DNA of 54,966 nt from NCBI GenBank assembly GCA_946481025.1, contig CAMLNA010000014.1:1-54966 (forward strand), in the 5' to 3' direction. A model generated the notes under the pieces. The model was not told the DNA's origin, ran no database searches, and was given only the letters and a program-made list of their open reading frames with translations. Positions 1-8,979 of this stretch are shown piece after piece. The stretch's first letter is position 1, and each line of letters opens with the position of its first letter. Position numbers and translations under genes: made by a program. The DNA comes from an uncultured Rivibacter sp. (GTDB lineage: Bacteria > Pseudomonadota > Gammaproteobacteria > Burkholderiales > Burkholderiaceae).

Positions 1-80
1 TCCAGGTGGCGCGCCGCACCGTGGCCAAGTACCGCGAGGCCTTGAAGATCGCGCCTGCGAACCTGCGCAAGTCGCTCTGA
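1..80 (+). CDS. rpoN: RNA polymerase sigma-54 factor, C-terminal end (partial)
   Basis: Only the last 25 codons lie in the window (reading frame from base 3, stop TGA at 78-80). The visible peptide contains ARRTVAKYRE, which is the RpoN box, the DNA-binding signature near the C-terminus of sigma-54 that contacts the -24 promoter element. It is followed by a short tail ending in RKSL. The family identity is therefore secure although almost all of the protein is outside. Transcription is rightward and runs into a strong hairpin right after the stop. In many Burkholderiales hpf and ptsN directly follow rpoN. Here they lie about 21 kb further on. Confidence 0.93.
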   Translation, partial: QVARRTVAKYREALKIAPANLRKSL

Positions 81-124
81 GCCCCAACAAAAAGCCGGCG
101 ACGTCGCCGGCTTTTTGTTGGGGC
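81..124. terminator. Bidirectional rho-independent terminator after rpoN
   Basis: The two 20-base arms (81-100 and 105-124) are perfectly complementary around a 4-base loop, beginning GCCCCAACAAAAAGCC and ending GGCTTTTTGTTGGGGC. The A and T runs inside the arms give a T tract in both orientations. It can therefore end rpoN transcription rightward and the cytochrome gene transcription leftward. Confidence 0.92.
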
Positions 125-156
125 TCGGCCGGCGCACAGGGCGCCGGCCAAGACGA

Positions 157-1176
157 TCACTTCTGGGACAGCTTCGCGTCCTGCGCGGCTTCCCAGGCCT
201 TGGCCTCGTCGAGCAGCTGGTCGAAGACCACGCCCTCCTTCAGCAGTGCTTCCTTCGTGGCCTTGTCGAGCGGCTTCTCGATGCCCAGCTCGTCGAGCGG
301 CATGGTGTCGGCGCGCACCGTCTTCAGCACGCGCTTGATCTCGGAAGCGGCGTGCACCGGGGTTTGCAGCAGCACCAGCTTCTTCATGCCGTCGGGGTTG
401 TTGGGCACGTGGCACTGGTTGCAGCTGCCGTCGCGCATCTTCAGGGCGAAGGTCTTGTAGGCCGCGTCGAGCTTGCCGATGTAGGGGTTGTCGGCGCGGA
501 ACATGCCGTCGAACACGGTGGCCTGCGGCTGGGTTTTGCCGCTGTCGTCGGTCCAGAGCCACTGGCCATCGAACTTGTGCACCACGGGCGTGTGCGAAGC
601 GATCGGCGCGTTGGGGCCGAACACGGTGAACTGAATCACCTTGGCGCGGTCCTTGGCGGCGTCCCACCACACGATGATCTCGTTGGCCTTTTCATACATC
701 GCCCACTTCTCGGCCTCGTGCCAGAACGGGTACGGGAACTGGCCGGGCGGCAGGCGATTGCGGAAGGCCGTCTCGAAGCGGATCTGATAGAGCTTTTCGC
801 TCTCGACGTATTCGACCCGCTGCTTGCCGTTGAACATGAACATCGGCAGGTACAGGCCGGTGAACGCGTCCGGGCCGAACTGCGTGAGCTTGGTGTCCTT
901 CAGCCGGGCCTTCGGGTCGCGCTGGCGACCCCAGAGCACGAAGTCGGGCAGGCTCTTCCTGAGCTGCGAGTCCTTGTACAGGCCCTGCTTGCACGCCACG
1001 AAGGCGTTCTGGTCGCCCACGTCGGCCGCCGGGCACAGCGTGGCCAGTTCAGCGGCCAGCGTGGCGGCGACGCGTTCGACACGTTGTTGGGTTTCCGCGG
1101 TCTGCGCAACCGCGGCGCTGCTCAGAACGGCAGACAGGCCCAAGGTGCAGGCCTGTGCGAGCAAAGCGAGTCTCAT
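157..1176 (-). CDS. Periplasmic mono-haem c-type cytochrome-domain protein
   Basis: A 339-residue protein whose N-terminus (MRLALLAQACTLGLSAVLSS, then AAVAQ) is a Sec signal peptide. One haem c attachment motif, CNQCH, lies at residues 252-256 followed by VPNNPDG. The central part is rich in aromatic residues and has no domain I can name. The start was chosen at 1176, not at an in-frame ATG at 1218, because AGGAGAGG lies a few bases upstream and the signal peptide begins there. It lies 113 bases downstream of a binding-protein gene on the same strand, so the two may be cotranscribed. An electron-transfer or redox-sensing role in the periplasm is inferred from the haem motif only. The substrate or partner is unknown. 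Confidence 0.7.
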   Translation of the reverse strand: MRLALLAQACTLGLSAVLSSAAVAQTAETQQRVERVAATLAAELATLCPAADVGDQNAFVACKQGLYKDSQLRKSLPDFVLWGRQRDPKARLKDTKLTQFGPDAFTGLYLPMFMFNGKQRVEYVESEKLYQIRFETAFRNRLPPGQFPYPFWHEAEKWAMYEKANEIIVWWDAAKDRAKVIQFTVFGPNAPIASHTPVVHKFDGQWLWTDDSGKTQPQATVFDGMFRADNPYIGKLDAAYKTFALKMRDGSCNQCHVPNNPDGMKKLVLLQTPVHAASEIKRVLKTVRADTMPLDELGIEKPLDKATKEALLKEGVVFDQLLDEAKAWEAAQDAKLSQK

Positions 1177-1289
1177 TGATTCCTCTCCTGATTTCTGCGA
1201 CGTCACGAAAAGTGGCACGCCGAGTCGTCTCGGGAGTCGAGCAACGCAAGCGGCCGTGGGGAAACTCTTGTTGTTGTTGTGTGCGGTGT

Positions 1290-2426
1290 TCAGCCGATCA
1301 CGCGGCCGTAGCGGTCGAGCGCGACGACCTCGACGAATCGCGAAGCGGTGCGCGTGCTGCTGCCGGCGAAATTGATCTTGTAGCCGCCCAGGTCGGTGCG
1401 CAGGCCGGCGAGAGCCTCCTTCAGCCGGGCCTTGTTGGTGCCACCGCTCCTGGCCGCGGCGCGCGCGGCCTCCACGGCCACCAGGCCGGCGATGTAGCCC
1501 TCGAAGCTGGTGTAGCCGACGCGGGCGCCGCTCACCGCGGCGAGGTCCGCCTGGTATTGCTTGACCACCGGCAGGGCCACCTGGTGCGGCCGCGGCACCA
1601 CCTGGGTCATGATGACCGAGATGCCCTTCTTGGCCATGTCGTCGATCAGCACCTGGCCGGCAAACGACGACGAGAAGTACAGCCCCGGATAGCGCGCCAC
1701 GTGCATCAGGTCGACGATCTTGCTGATCGGGCCCGCATTGGTGGTGAACAGCACGCAGTCGAGTTTGCCGTCCAGCAGCTGCTTGGCCTCGGCCTCGAAC
1801 CCCTTGGCATTGCGGTCGAGGGCCACGGTGACGGTGGGCTTCACGCCCACGGCTTCGAGCGCCGCCGTCATGGCGAGCTGGTTCGCCTGGGTGGTGTCCT
1901 TGAGGTAGACGTAGCCGACGCGGGTGAAGCCGTAGTCCTTCACGTACTGCACCATGCGACGGTATTCCTCGTCGTAGCCGGCGCGCACGTGGAAGGCGGT
2001 GGTGAGCTTGGCGGCGCGGATGCCCATGTTGCCGCTGGCCGTGCCCAGCATGGCGACCTGGGCCTCCTCGAACACCGGCAGCGCGGCTTCGGCCGCGGCG
2101 CCGCTGGTGAGGCCGACCACGGCGGACACGCCCTGGTCGATCAGCGTCTTGACGTTCTGCTTGCAGCGCTCCTTGTCGCCGCCGTCGTCAAGGGTGACCA
2201 GCTCGAAGCGCAGGCCCTTGGAGCCTTCGACCTTGTTGGCCGCGGCAAAGGCGGCGGCGATGCCGTCCTGCACGTCCTTGCCATAGCCGGCCTGGCCTCC
2301 GCTCAGCGAGGCGGACTGGCCGAACTTGACGACCGCCGACTGTGCGCGTACCGCGGTGGGCAGGGTGAGCCCCAGGCCACCCAAGAACAGGCCGGGCCCG
2401 GCGAGCACCAGGTCTCTACGTTTCAT
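1290..2426 (-). CDS. ABC transporter substrate-binding protein, branched-chain amino acid (Leu/Ile/Val) type
   Basis: A 378-residue periplasmic binding protein of the type I fold (Peripla_BP_6, LivJ-like). The N-terminus has KRRDLVLAGPG followed by a hydrophobic stretch and VRAQ, a signal peptide with a Tat-like twin arginine. The mature part starts VVKFGQSASLSGGQAGYGKD, a typical ligand-binding opening for this family. The start at 2426 is supported by GGGAGGG eight bases upstream. A longer start at 2465 has no such site. No permease or ATPase genes of a Liv system are next to it, so it is an orphan binding protein in this window. Ligands in this family range from amino acids to amides and aromatic acids, so the substrate cannot be assigned. 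Confidence 0.82.
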   Translation of the reverse strand: MKRRDLVLAGPGLFLGGLGLTLPTAVRAQSAVVKFGQSASLSGGQAGYGKDVQDGIAAAFAAANKVEGSKGLRFELVTLDDGGDKERCKQNVKTLIDQGVSAVVGLTSGAAAEAALPVFEEAQVAMLGTASGNMGIRAAKLTTAFHVRAGYDEEYRRMVQYVKDYGFTRVGYVYLKDTTQANQLAMTAALEAVGVKPTVTVALDRNAKGFEAEAKQLLDGKLDCVLFTTNAGPISKIVDLMHVARYPGLYFSSSFAGQVLIDDMAKKGISVIMTQVVPRPHQVALPVVKQYQADLAAVSGARVGYTSFEGYIAGLVAVEAARAAARSGGTNKARLKEALAGLRTDLGGYKINFAGSSTRTASRFVEVVALDRYGRVIG

Positions 2427-2625
2427 TTTGTTACCCTCCCAACAATTTCCAGGACAAGCAGTCACGTCTGCGGACGCGGATTATGGGTGAGCAACAAACA
2501 TGCCCCGTTTTTAGGCAGCGCCAAGCGGGCAGTTCGTCACTGCTTCCGGGGGCCTTCGCTGACAAAGCTTGACAGGTGTGACAGCTCCCGCGCAGCCCCG
2601 GGCAGCGCCTACGACAATCGGCCCC

Positions 2626-3879
2626 ATGCAGCAGCCTTCCCTCTTTCTGTCTTGTGCCCAGGGCGTCGAACCCTGGCTGGGTGCCGAAGTGCGCCAACTG
2701 TTCGGCCCGGCAGCGCGGGTGGACGAAGCCCGCGGCGGTGTCGCGGTGAGCGCGCCGTCGGCCGACGCCCTGCGGGTGCTGGCCATGCGCGCGAATCTGG
2801 AGAGCCGCCTGGCGCAGCGGGTGCTGTGGCAGGTGGCTGCAACACCCTATCGCGGCGAAGATGACCTGTATGCCCTCGGCCGTGGCGTGCGCTGGGCCGA
2901 CTGGATCACGCCGCGCGATACCTTGCGGGTGGACGTGACCGCGCAGCGCTCACCGCTGAAGAGCCTCAATTTCGCGGGCCTGCGCATCAAGGACGCGGTG
3001 TGCGACGTGATGCGCGAAGCCGCCGGCGCCCGGCCCAGCGTGGACACCCAGCGGCCCGACCTCGGCCTCGTGCTGCACCTGTCGGCCGACCTTGCGAGCC
3101 TGTACGTCGACACCTCCGGCGAAGCGCTGTTCAAGCGCGGCTGGCGCGAGGACAAGGGCGAGGCGCCGCTGAAGGAAACACTGGCCGCCGCCATGCTGGC
3201 CGCGGCGGGCTGGCAGGGCCGTGCCGAAGACGGCGCGCTGCTCGACCCGGTGTGCGGGGCGGGCACCATCGCCATCGAGGCGGCGCAGGTCGCTTGCGGC
3301 GTGGCGCCCGGCCTCTCGCGCCGGTTTGCGTTCGAGAAGCTGGCGCCGTTCCGGGCGGTGCAGCGCGAATGGCAGCAGCTGCGCGACGCTGCGCGTGCGC
3401 GGGTGCACGCGCCCGCCGCGCCGGTGTTCGCCGGCGACGTGAGTTTTCGCATGACCGACTTCGCCACCCGCAATGCGCAGCGGGCCGGCGTGGAGCACGC
3501 CATCCAGTTCAAGACCGCCGATGCGCTGCAGCGGCCGGCGCCCGCCGAGCGCGGCACGCTGATGCTCAACCCGCCCTATGGCGAACGCATCGAACCCAAG
3601 GGCACACGCGGCGCGCGCACGGCTCCGGCCGCGCGCGAGGGCTTCGAAGGCGGGGCCGAGGCGGCCGACTTCTTTGCCCGGCTGGCGTCGCACTGGAAGC
3701 GCGGCTATGCCGGCTGGACGGCCTACGTGCTGAGCCCCGACATGAAGCTGCCCCAGGCGATGCGCCTGAAGGAAAGCCGGCGCACCGTGATGTGGAACGG
3801 CCCGATCGAGTGCCGGCTGTTCCGCTTCGATCTCGTGGCCGGCTCGATGCGCGAACAGCCCGCGGCGGGCGGCGCGTGA
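2626..3879 (+). CDS. THUMP-domain class I SAM-dependent RNA methyltransferase (RlmL N-half-like)
   Basis: A protein of about 417 residues. The N-terminal region (about 5-160) fits a THUMP RNA-binding domain. The C-terminal catalytic domain shows motif I as LDPVCGAGTIAIEAA near residue 207 and the N6/N2-type catalytic motif NPPYGERIE near residue 315. This arrangement matches the guanine-N2 methyltransferase half of RlmL (23S rRNA m2G2445), which stands alone in many betaproteobacteria without the RlmK half. The start ATG at 2626 gives the usual short N-terminus. An extension to 2569 begins with TTG and is not needed. It converges on pilY1, with 19 bases between the stops. The exact target base is inferred from the family. 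Confidence 0.85.
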   Translation: MQQPSLFLSCAQGVEPWLGAEVRQLFGPAARVDEARGGVAVSAPSADALRVLAMRANLESRLAQRVLWQVAATPYRGEDDLYALGRGVRWADWITPRDTLRVDVTAQRSPLKSLNFAGLRIKDAVCDVMREAAGARPSVDTQRPDLGLVLHLSADLASLYVDTSGEALFKRGWREDKGEAPLKETLAAAMLAAAGWQGRAEDGALLDPVCGAGTIAIEAAQVACGVAPGLSRRFAFEKLAPFRAVQREWQQLRDAARARVHAPAAPVFAGDVSFRMTDFATRNAQRAGVEHAIQFKTADALQRPAPAERGTLMLNPPYGERIEPKGTRGARTAPAAREGFEGGAEAADFFARLASHWKRGYAGWTAYVLSPDMKLPQAMRLKESRRTVMWNGPIECRLFRFDLVAGSMREQPAAGGA

Positions 3880-3898
3880 CGCGGGCCCGGGGCCGGCG

Positions 3899-6800
3899 CT
3901 ATTTGTCGATCTTCTGGTAGCGGTAGATCTTCTTGCGCGCCTTCAGCAGGTTGATGAGCACCTTGCGGGCCTCGATGGTCGAGCCGCCGGCGGTTTCGAT
4001 GTCGGAGCCGGCACCGGGCGGGCGCGCACCGATGATGATCGCCTCCTTGCGGCCGTCGATCTCCACCACCCCCGCCATCGGCGGCGGCGGCATGCCGTCG
4101 GTGGTGAACACGCTGTCGCGCGACTTGTCGCCATCGCGCAGGCCGCCGGTCAGGAAGTCCATCGCATACCCGCGCGCCGTGCCGCGCTTGCAGGCCTGGC
4201 CCTTGGCGCCCGGGTCGCTGGGCTGGAAGGTGCTGAAGTACACCGCGCCACCCGTGGTGAGGGCCGGCGTGACCACCTGCTCGGCGGTGGCCGCCAGGTC
4301 GATGAGCCAGCCGCGCACCGCGGGGTTGGCCATGGTCTCGCTGTAGTCGAGCGAGGTGCTCGTCACGTTCAGCACCGTGCAGCCCGAGCTGAGCGTGACG
4401 TCGCCGGCCGCGTCGCAATCGGTGGCGTCGATGAGGTCGGGCGATGCTTCCACGCCCGACGCACCGGCGTTGAAGCTGTCGCGCAGCGCATAGAAGCGGT
4501 TCTTCACGCCGATGACGGCGGTTTCCCACAGCGGCTTCTCGCGGTCGCCGGTGCCGATGGCGATGTACGCCGTGCTGCCCAGCACCAGCACGTCCGGCGC
4601 GTTCATGAACTTGCGCTTCTGCGCGGCGGTCGCGCCGCCCCAGTCGGCCACGCGCGCGATGCGGTGCGTGCGTGCAGCCCACTGGCCCGGCGCATAGCCG
4701 GTGTACGGCGTGGTGGCGCGCGGGTCGCTGATGTTCACCCGCCAGAGGTTGCCCTGGGTGTCGGCCGCATAGATCACGTCGGCATAACCGTCGCCGTTGG
4801 CGTCGACGGGCACGACGTCGGCCACCACGCGGCCGGCCGCACCGCTCTTGGAGGCCAGGTCGATGAACGCCGCGAAGGCGCCGGTGTCGGCGTCGAGCAC
4901 GTAGATGCCGCGGCCCTTGGAACCGGTGGTGCAGGTGTTGGTGTCTTCGCAGTTGTCGTATCCGGCGCCGAACACCAGGTAGCGCCTGGTGTCGCCGCGC
5001 AGGCGCACCACGCGCGGCAGCGACCAGGTCTGGCCCAGGTCGCTCGCCTGCGGGCTGCAGCCGGTGTCGTTGGTGAGGTTCGGGCAGCCGAACTTCCACT
5101 TGAATGTGGGCATCGAGCTCGGCTGAGCGGGGTCGGGCCGCGAGGTGGCGTCGAATGCGTAGACCTGCCGGCCGCCGCGGCGCATGGTGGGGTACAGATG
5201 CACCGCGGTGATGGCGCCGGTGGCGCTGCGCGCCTGGTAGGCGCCGATGGAGCCGTCGAAGAAGTAGTCCTTCGGCTGCGGCGTGGGCGTGAGGCTGGCG
5301 GGCACCGACGGATACGCTACGACCGGCGAGTTCTCGCGCAGGCGGTTCATGCGGCCCAGGAACTCGGGCGCGAAGAACGACCACACCTCGGCGCCTGCCG
5401 CGGAGCCGGTCTGGCTGCCGTTGATCGCGCGCAGCAGGCCGTCGCCCGCGCCGTAGTACACGACGATGTCGTTGGTGCTGCCGCTGCCGTAGTTCACCGC
5501 CAGCGGGCGGGCGTGCACGACGTCCCCGTGGATGGTCGGGCGCGCCGCGCTCGAGCCGAGCGTGTCGTAGGTCTCGTAGCCGCCGGTCGAGGTCTTCGGG
5601 CCGTCGCCGGTGTTGAAGCCGCGGATCCATTTGGCGAGGTCGGCCGAGGGAGCGGTCACGCCGATGGCGGACGCCAGCGTGTCGAGGCTCGCCGCGTCGA
5701 GGTCCACCAGCGAGCTGCAGTCCGCGGTGGAGCAGGTCTTCACGATGCGGGTGGACGGCGAGGCCGCACGTTGCAGCTGGGCCGCCCCGCCCTTTTCCAC
5801 GAGAGCCCCGTCAGGCAGGTCCGACGTCCTCTCGTAGGGACTGGTTTCGCAGGTGCCCAGGGGCGTCTGCGTGGTGGGCACGTTCGACCAGTAGGTGCCG
5901 CTGTCCGTCGTCCAGAAGCTGCTGCGACAGGCATCGACGAAGCCGGTGTTGGCGTTGTCGAGCGCGGGCTTCTTGTCCTTGTCGGCGAGGAAGATGTTGC
6001 CGTCGGCGTTGCGTGCCAGCTGGTACTGCTTGATGTTGCCGTACCAGCGCGGGCGGGCCTTGTCGTCCGGCCGGAACATGCCGATGAACACCTGGTTCAG
6101 GAAGGTGCCCTGGGCGTTCACGCTCACCGGCAGCGAGGTGGAGGCGAACACGCTGTTGGTGGCGGAGATCTGCGTGAAGATGTTCTTGAAGGCGTCGATC
6201 AGTGCCTTGAGATCACCGCCGACCCGGTAGTAGCCGCCTTCGTCGAGGCCGGCGGCCCGGGCCATGGCCTGCAGCAGCGCCGATTGCTGCGAGTCCTGCC
6301 TGGCGTTGAAGACGTCGATGGCATACGTGATGAGCGGCTGCTGGCCGGCGGCCGGGCTCACGTCGGTGGTGGCAAGGAAGTTGGCCCACTCGTCGGCGAA
6401 GCGCAGGTTGGCGGCCGTCGAACTCTTGAGCTGTCCCGTATAGCCGAGGCGTGCCAGTTGCTGGTCGTACTTCGCGGCGTTCAGCGGCTCCTGGTTCGGC
6501 CAGGTGTTGCCCACCAGCACGAGGTAGTTCTTCGCGCAGGTGCCCGCCTCGGCGTCGATGGGGCTTCTGTACGTGCTGCGAGTGCCGTCGATGAAGGCGG
6601 CCTCGTCTTCCCGCGCATGGCGCAGCGTGTAGCGCTGCGGCCCGAAGGCATAAGGCGCGACGGGGGTGCCGGCGACCTCGGAGCCGGCGCGCGCCGGGTT
6701 GGTGTAGCCGCCGAAGTACTTGAACGCTTCGAACATGGCCGCGCCATAGCTTGCGTTCGACGGCGCCTTGTAGTCGGAAGACTGGAAGTTCGCGTCCAGG

Positions 6801-7294
6801 TCGTCGAGCACCTGGACCAGACGCGTGCAGACGCCCGGCGAGTCGTAGCCCTCGATGGCCTTGGGGAACCAGCCGCCGGCCCACGAGCTGGACTCGGTGG
6901 AGCCCGAGTCGGAGATGAGCATGATGCCCAGGTTGACGTTCAGCTTGGTGCCGGTGCCGCACAGCAGTTCGTTGATCACCAGCTTGAGCGCGCGCACCTC
7001 GACCAGGCCCTGCTTCAGGTCGGTGTCGGAGCCGAACACGGTGTCGACGTAACGCTCGCAGGTGGTGTCGCCGCTGCACTTGGCTCGCACCGCGGCCTTG
7101 TTCCAGGCCTGGCTGGCCGCCGACCAGTTCGAGGTGTTGTCGAGGAAGAACAGCACGTTGGGCGCGGCGGCCTTGCCGCCGCCCACCGCGTACAGGTCGA
7201 TGTCTTCGGCGTGTGCCGGCGGCAAAGCGGCAGCCAGTGCACCGGCCAGGGCGGCCGCGCTGCACAGGCTGCGCACGAATGGGGTCGCGGACAT
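3899..7294 (-). CDS. pilY1: Type IV pilus tip/assembly protein PilY1
   Basis: An 1131-residue secreted protein with a signal peptide (LAGALAAALPPAHA). The N-terminal third begins NVLFFLDNTSNW, the degenerate von Willebrand A-like start seen in PilY1 proteins. The C-terminal half is the PilY1 beta-propeller. Near residue 830 lies VDANGDGYADVIYAAD, an EF-hand-like calcium loop with Asp/Asn ligands at the positions where PilY1 binds Ca2+ to control pilus extension and retraction. The end KIYRYQKIDK is also typical. It is the last gene of the minor pilin operon, with ATG at 7294 preceded by GGAGGAAAC. Roles known for the family are priming pilus assembly, tip adhesion and mechanosensing. Which surface it binds is not visible. 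Confidence 0.93.
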   Translation of the reverse strand: MSATPFVRSLCSAAALAGALAAALPPAHAEDIDLYAVGGGKAAAPNVLFFLDNTSNWSAASQAWNKAAVRAKCSGDTTCERYVDTVFGSDTDLKQGLVEVRALKLVINELLCGTGTKLNVNLGIMLISDSGSTESSSWAGGWFPKAIEGYDSPGVCTRLVQVLDDLDANFQSSDYKAPSNASYGAAMFEAFKYFGGYTNPARAGSEVAGTPVAPYAFGPQRYTLRHAREDEAAFIDGTRSTYRSPIDAEAGTCAKNYLVLVGNTWPNQEPLNAAKYDQQLARLGYTGQLKSSTAANLRFADEWANFLATTDVSPAAGQQPLITYAIDVFNARQDSQQSALLQAMARAAGLDEGGYYRVGGDLKALIDAFKNIFTQISATNSVFASTSLPVSVNAQGTFLNQVFIGMFRPDDKARPRWYGNIKQYQLARNADGNIFLADKDKKPALDNANTGFVDACRSSFWTTDSGTYWSNVPTTQTPLGTCETSPYERTSDLPDGALVEKGGAAQLQRAASPSTRIVKTCSTADCSSLVDLDAASLDTLASAIGVTAPSADLAKWIRGFNTGDGPKTSTGGYETYDTLGSSAARPTIHGDVVHARPLAVNYGSGSTNDIVVYYGAGDGLLRAINGSQTGSAAGAEVWSFFAPEFLGRMNRLRENSPVVAYPSVPASLTPTPQPKDYFFDGSIGAYQARSATGAITAVHLYPTMRRGGRQVYAFDATSRPDPAQPSSMPTFKWKFGCPNLTNDTGCSPQASDLGQTWSLPRVVRLRGDTRRYLVFGAGYDNCEDTNTCTTGSKGRGIYVLDADTGAFAAFIDLASKSGAAGRVVADVVPVDANGDGYADVIYAADTQGNLWRVNISDPRATTPYTGYAPGQWAARTHRIARVADWGGATAAQKRKFMNAPDVLVLGSTAYIAIGTGDREKPLWETAVIGVKNRFYALRDSFNAGASGVEASPDLIDATDCDAAGDVTLSSGCTVLNVTSTSLDYSETMANPAVRGWLIDLAATAEQVVTPALTTGGAVYFSTFQPSDPGAKGQACKRGTARGYAMDFLTGGLRDGDKSRDSVFTTDGMPPPPMAGVVEIDGRKEAIIIGARPPGAGSDIETAGGSTIEARKVLINLLKARKKIYRYQKIDK

Positions 7295-7353
7295 GGTGGT
7301 TTCCTCCGTCCTTCCTGTCTTGCTGTCTGACGAGCGCTGGGCGCGCGCGCCGC

Positions 7354-7986
7354 TCAGGGCTTGCACCTGTTCTCGGCGTCGGTGATCTCCATGCGCATCT
7401 CGATGCCCTGGTTGACGGTCACGGAAGCGCCGGTGTCGGGGTCCTCGACCGATGCGGCCACGTCCCACATGGTGGTCACGCACAGGGAGTTGGCATTGGG
7501 GTCGCCTGTCATCGCTTCGTCGACGATCGTGATGTCGACCTTCGGGTTGTTGAAGCAGGCCCGGTCGGTCTTGCTCTTGGGCACCGCGACCGAATTGCCA
7601 CTCTCGTCCGTCACGGTCTTGATGAGCTCCGCGTTCTTGATGTAGCGATACCGCGAGCAGGTCGGGTCTTCGTACTTGGCCGTCAGGGCGCCGGCGGCTG
7701 CCTGTTCCTGTGTGTCCAGCACGTTCACCGTCACCGGATTGGCCGACAGCTTGGCGTCGATGAAGTCCTTGTTGTTGAGCACGAGGTCCAGCGCGTAGTT
7801 GGCGGCGGTGGTGGCCTCGCTCCTGAATCGTTCGTTGCCGACCACCTGGACGTGTGTGGTCGACATGCGGATGGCGGCAACCGCGATCAGCGTGATCAGC
7901 GCGAGCATGATCAGGCCGATCACCAGCGTGGCGCCGCGCTGCGGCTGGCCCGTGGCGGGCCGGTGGTGGAAGGGCTTCCTGCGCAT
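7354..7986 (-). CDS. pilX: Type IV pilus assembly protein PilX
   Basis: A 210-residue minor pilin-like protein. After a basic leader comes QRGATLVIGLIMLALITLIAVAA, a single hydrophobic helix with the PilX_N pattern, which lacks the Glu5 of class III pilins. The rest is a soluble domain with conserved cysteines (for example at NSLCVTT and NRCKP). It lies between pilW, three bases away, and pilY1, 59 bases away, on the same strand. This is the standard order of the pilVWXY1 group. PilX works with the other minor pilins to form the priming complex that carries PilY1 to the pilus tip. Confidence 0.9.
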   Translation of the reverse strand: MRRKPFHHRPATGQPQRGATLVIGLIMLALITLIAVAAIRMSTTHVQVVGNERFRSEATTAANYALDLVLNNKDFIDAKLSANPVTVNVLDTQEQAAAGALTAKYEDPTCSRYRYIKNAELIKTVTDESGNSVAVPKSKTDRACFNNPKVDITIVDEAMTGDPNANSLCVTTMWDVAASVEDPDTGASVTVNQGIEMRMEITDAENRCKP

Positions 7987-7989
7987 GGC

Positions 7990-8979
7990 CTACTCCCTGA
8001 TGCCTTGCGGGGTGGCGAAGGTGACGAAACTCGAGAACACGTGGCGCTTGAATCGATCGTTGTCGGCCGGCACGAACACCGTGTCGGCGAGCGTGAAGGC
8101 CTTGCCCTCGCTGCCCCGGCTCGCGTCCATTGCGCGCGACAGCACCCACAGACGGCTCGCCACCACGTTGGGCCAGTCAGCGACAGCCGGCGCCGATGTG
8201 TAGTCGTCGGGTGAGCCGTCGGCGTTGCTGTCCACGGCGTACTCGATCTGCAGGTTCTCGATGCCCGCGGTGACCAGCACCGGCGCCGTGAGGCCGGTGG
8301 GCGTGACGTCGACGTAGTTGAGCGTGTCGTCGGTGCCGATGTAGAAGATGCGCCGCAGGAACTGGCGCACCGGTGCCGGCTTGGTGACCACGCATTCCTT
8401 CGTGCGCAGCGTGAAGGGCGTCGTGGACGGGTCGCTGGTGGCCACGGCGGCCACGAACGGCTGGGTCGAATACTCCTCCCCGCAACCCGAGACCTGCAGG
8501 TACGGAACGCCGGGGGTCTGCGGCGCGCAACCGGGTTCGCCGGCCATGCAGGTGGATGCCCGTTGGATGAACACCGCGTCGGTGCCCGGCTTGCGCGCCG
8601 CCTTGACGCAGTCGAACTGCGGGCCCGCATCGGCCTGGTTGCTGCCGCGCACGTGCAGCGCCAGTGAATCGCGCCACTTGTTGACATCGGTCGTGCACGG
8701 TTCGTCGACGGTTCCGCTGATGCTGGTGAGCGGCCCGTAGAAGCCCGCATGCAGCAGCTCGTCGCGCAGGAAGTCGAGCGCATAGCGTCCCGACTCGTGC
8801 AGCTCGGCTGACCGGTCGAGTTCGCGCCGGGCGGCGCTGGTGTTGGCGAACAGCGTCGCCATGGCCGCCAGCAGCACCAGGCCAAGGGCCAGGGCCACCA
8901 TCAGCTCGACCAGGGTGAGGCCGCGCTGGGCAGGCGGCAGCGCACCAAGTGAAACGCAACGCTTCGCCGCCACGATCAT
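7990..8979 (-). CDS. pilW: Type IV pilus minor pilin PilW
   Basis: A 329-residue protein with a short positively charged leader and the prepilin motif RGLTLVELMVALALGLVLL, cut by PilD after the glycine, followed by the membrane helix. The large C-terminal domain has several cysteines (CTTD, CVKA, CMAG, CAPQ, CGEE) and a FVFFVTFATPQG-like end shared by PilW proteins. The ATG at 8977-8979 overlaps the stop of pilV by four bases, which indicates translational coupling. The same reading frame runs on upstream to 9621, but that part is the shadow of pilV and lacks pilin features. Confidence 0.9.
   Translation of the reverse strand: MIVAAKRCVSLGALPPAQRGLTLVELMVALALGLVLLAAMATLFANTSAARRELDRSAELHESGRYALDFLRDELLHAGFYGPLTSISGTVDEPCTTDVNKWRDSLALHVRGSNQADAGPQFDCVKAARKPGTDAVFIQRASTCMAGEPGCAPQTPGVPYLQVSGCGEEYSTQPFVAAVATSDPSTTPFTLRTKECVVTKPAPVRQFLRRIFYIGTDDTLNYVDVTPTGLTAPVLVTAGIENLQIEYAVDSNADGSPDDYTSAPAVADWPNVVASRLWVLSRAMDASRGSEGKAFTLADTVFVPADNDRFKRHVFSSFVTFATPQGIRE

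Noticed and set aside
2569..2625. TTGACA (2569-2574) as a -35 box and TTG as a start for the RNA methyltransferase
   Set aside because: No -10 lies at the right distance and the extra 19 residues are not of THUMP type. The ATG at 2626 is preferred.
4664..7330. An 888-codon open frame on the plus strand opposite pilY1
   Set aside because: It is a GC-bias shadow: the translation is low-complexity Gly/Ala/Val/Arg/His-rich, has no domain, and lies wholly antisense to pilY1.
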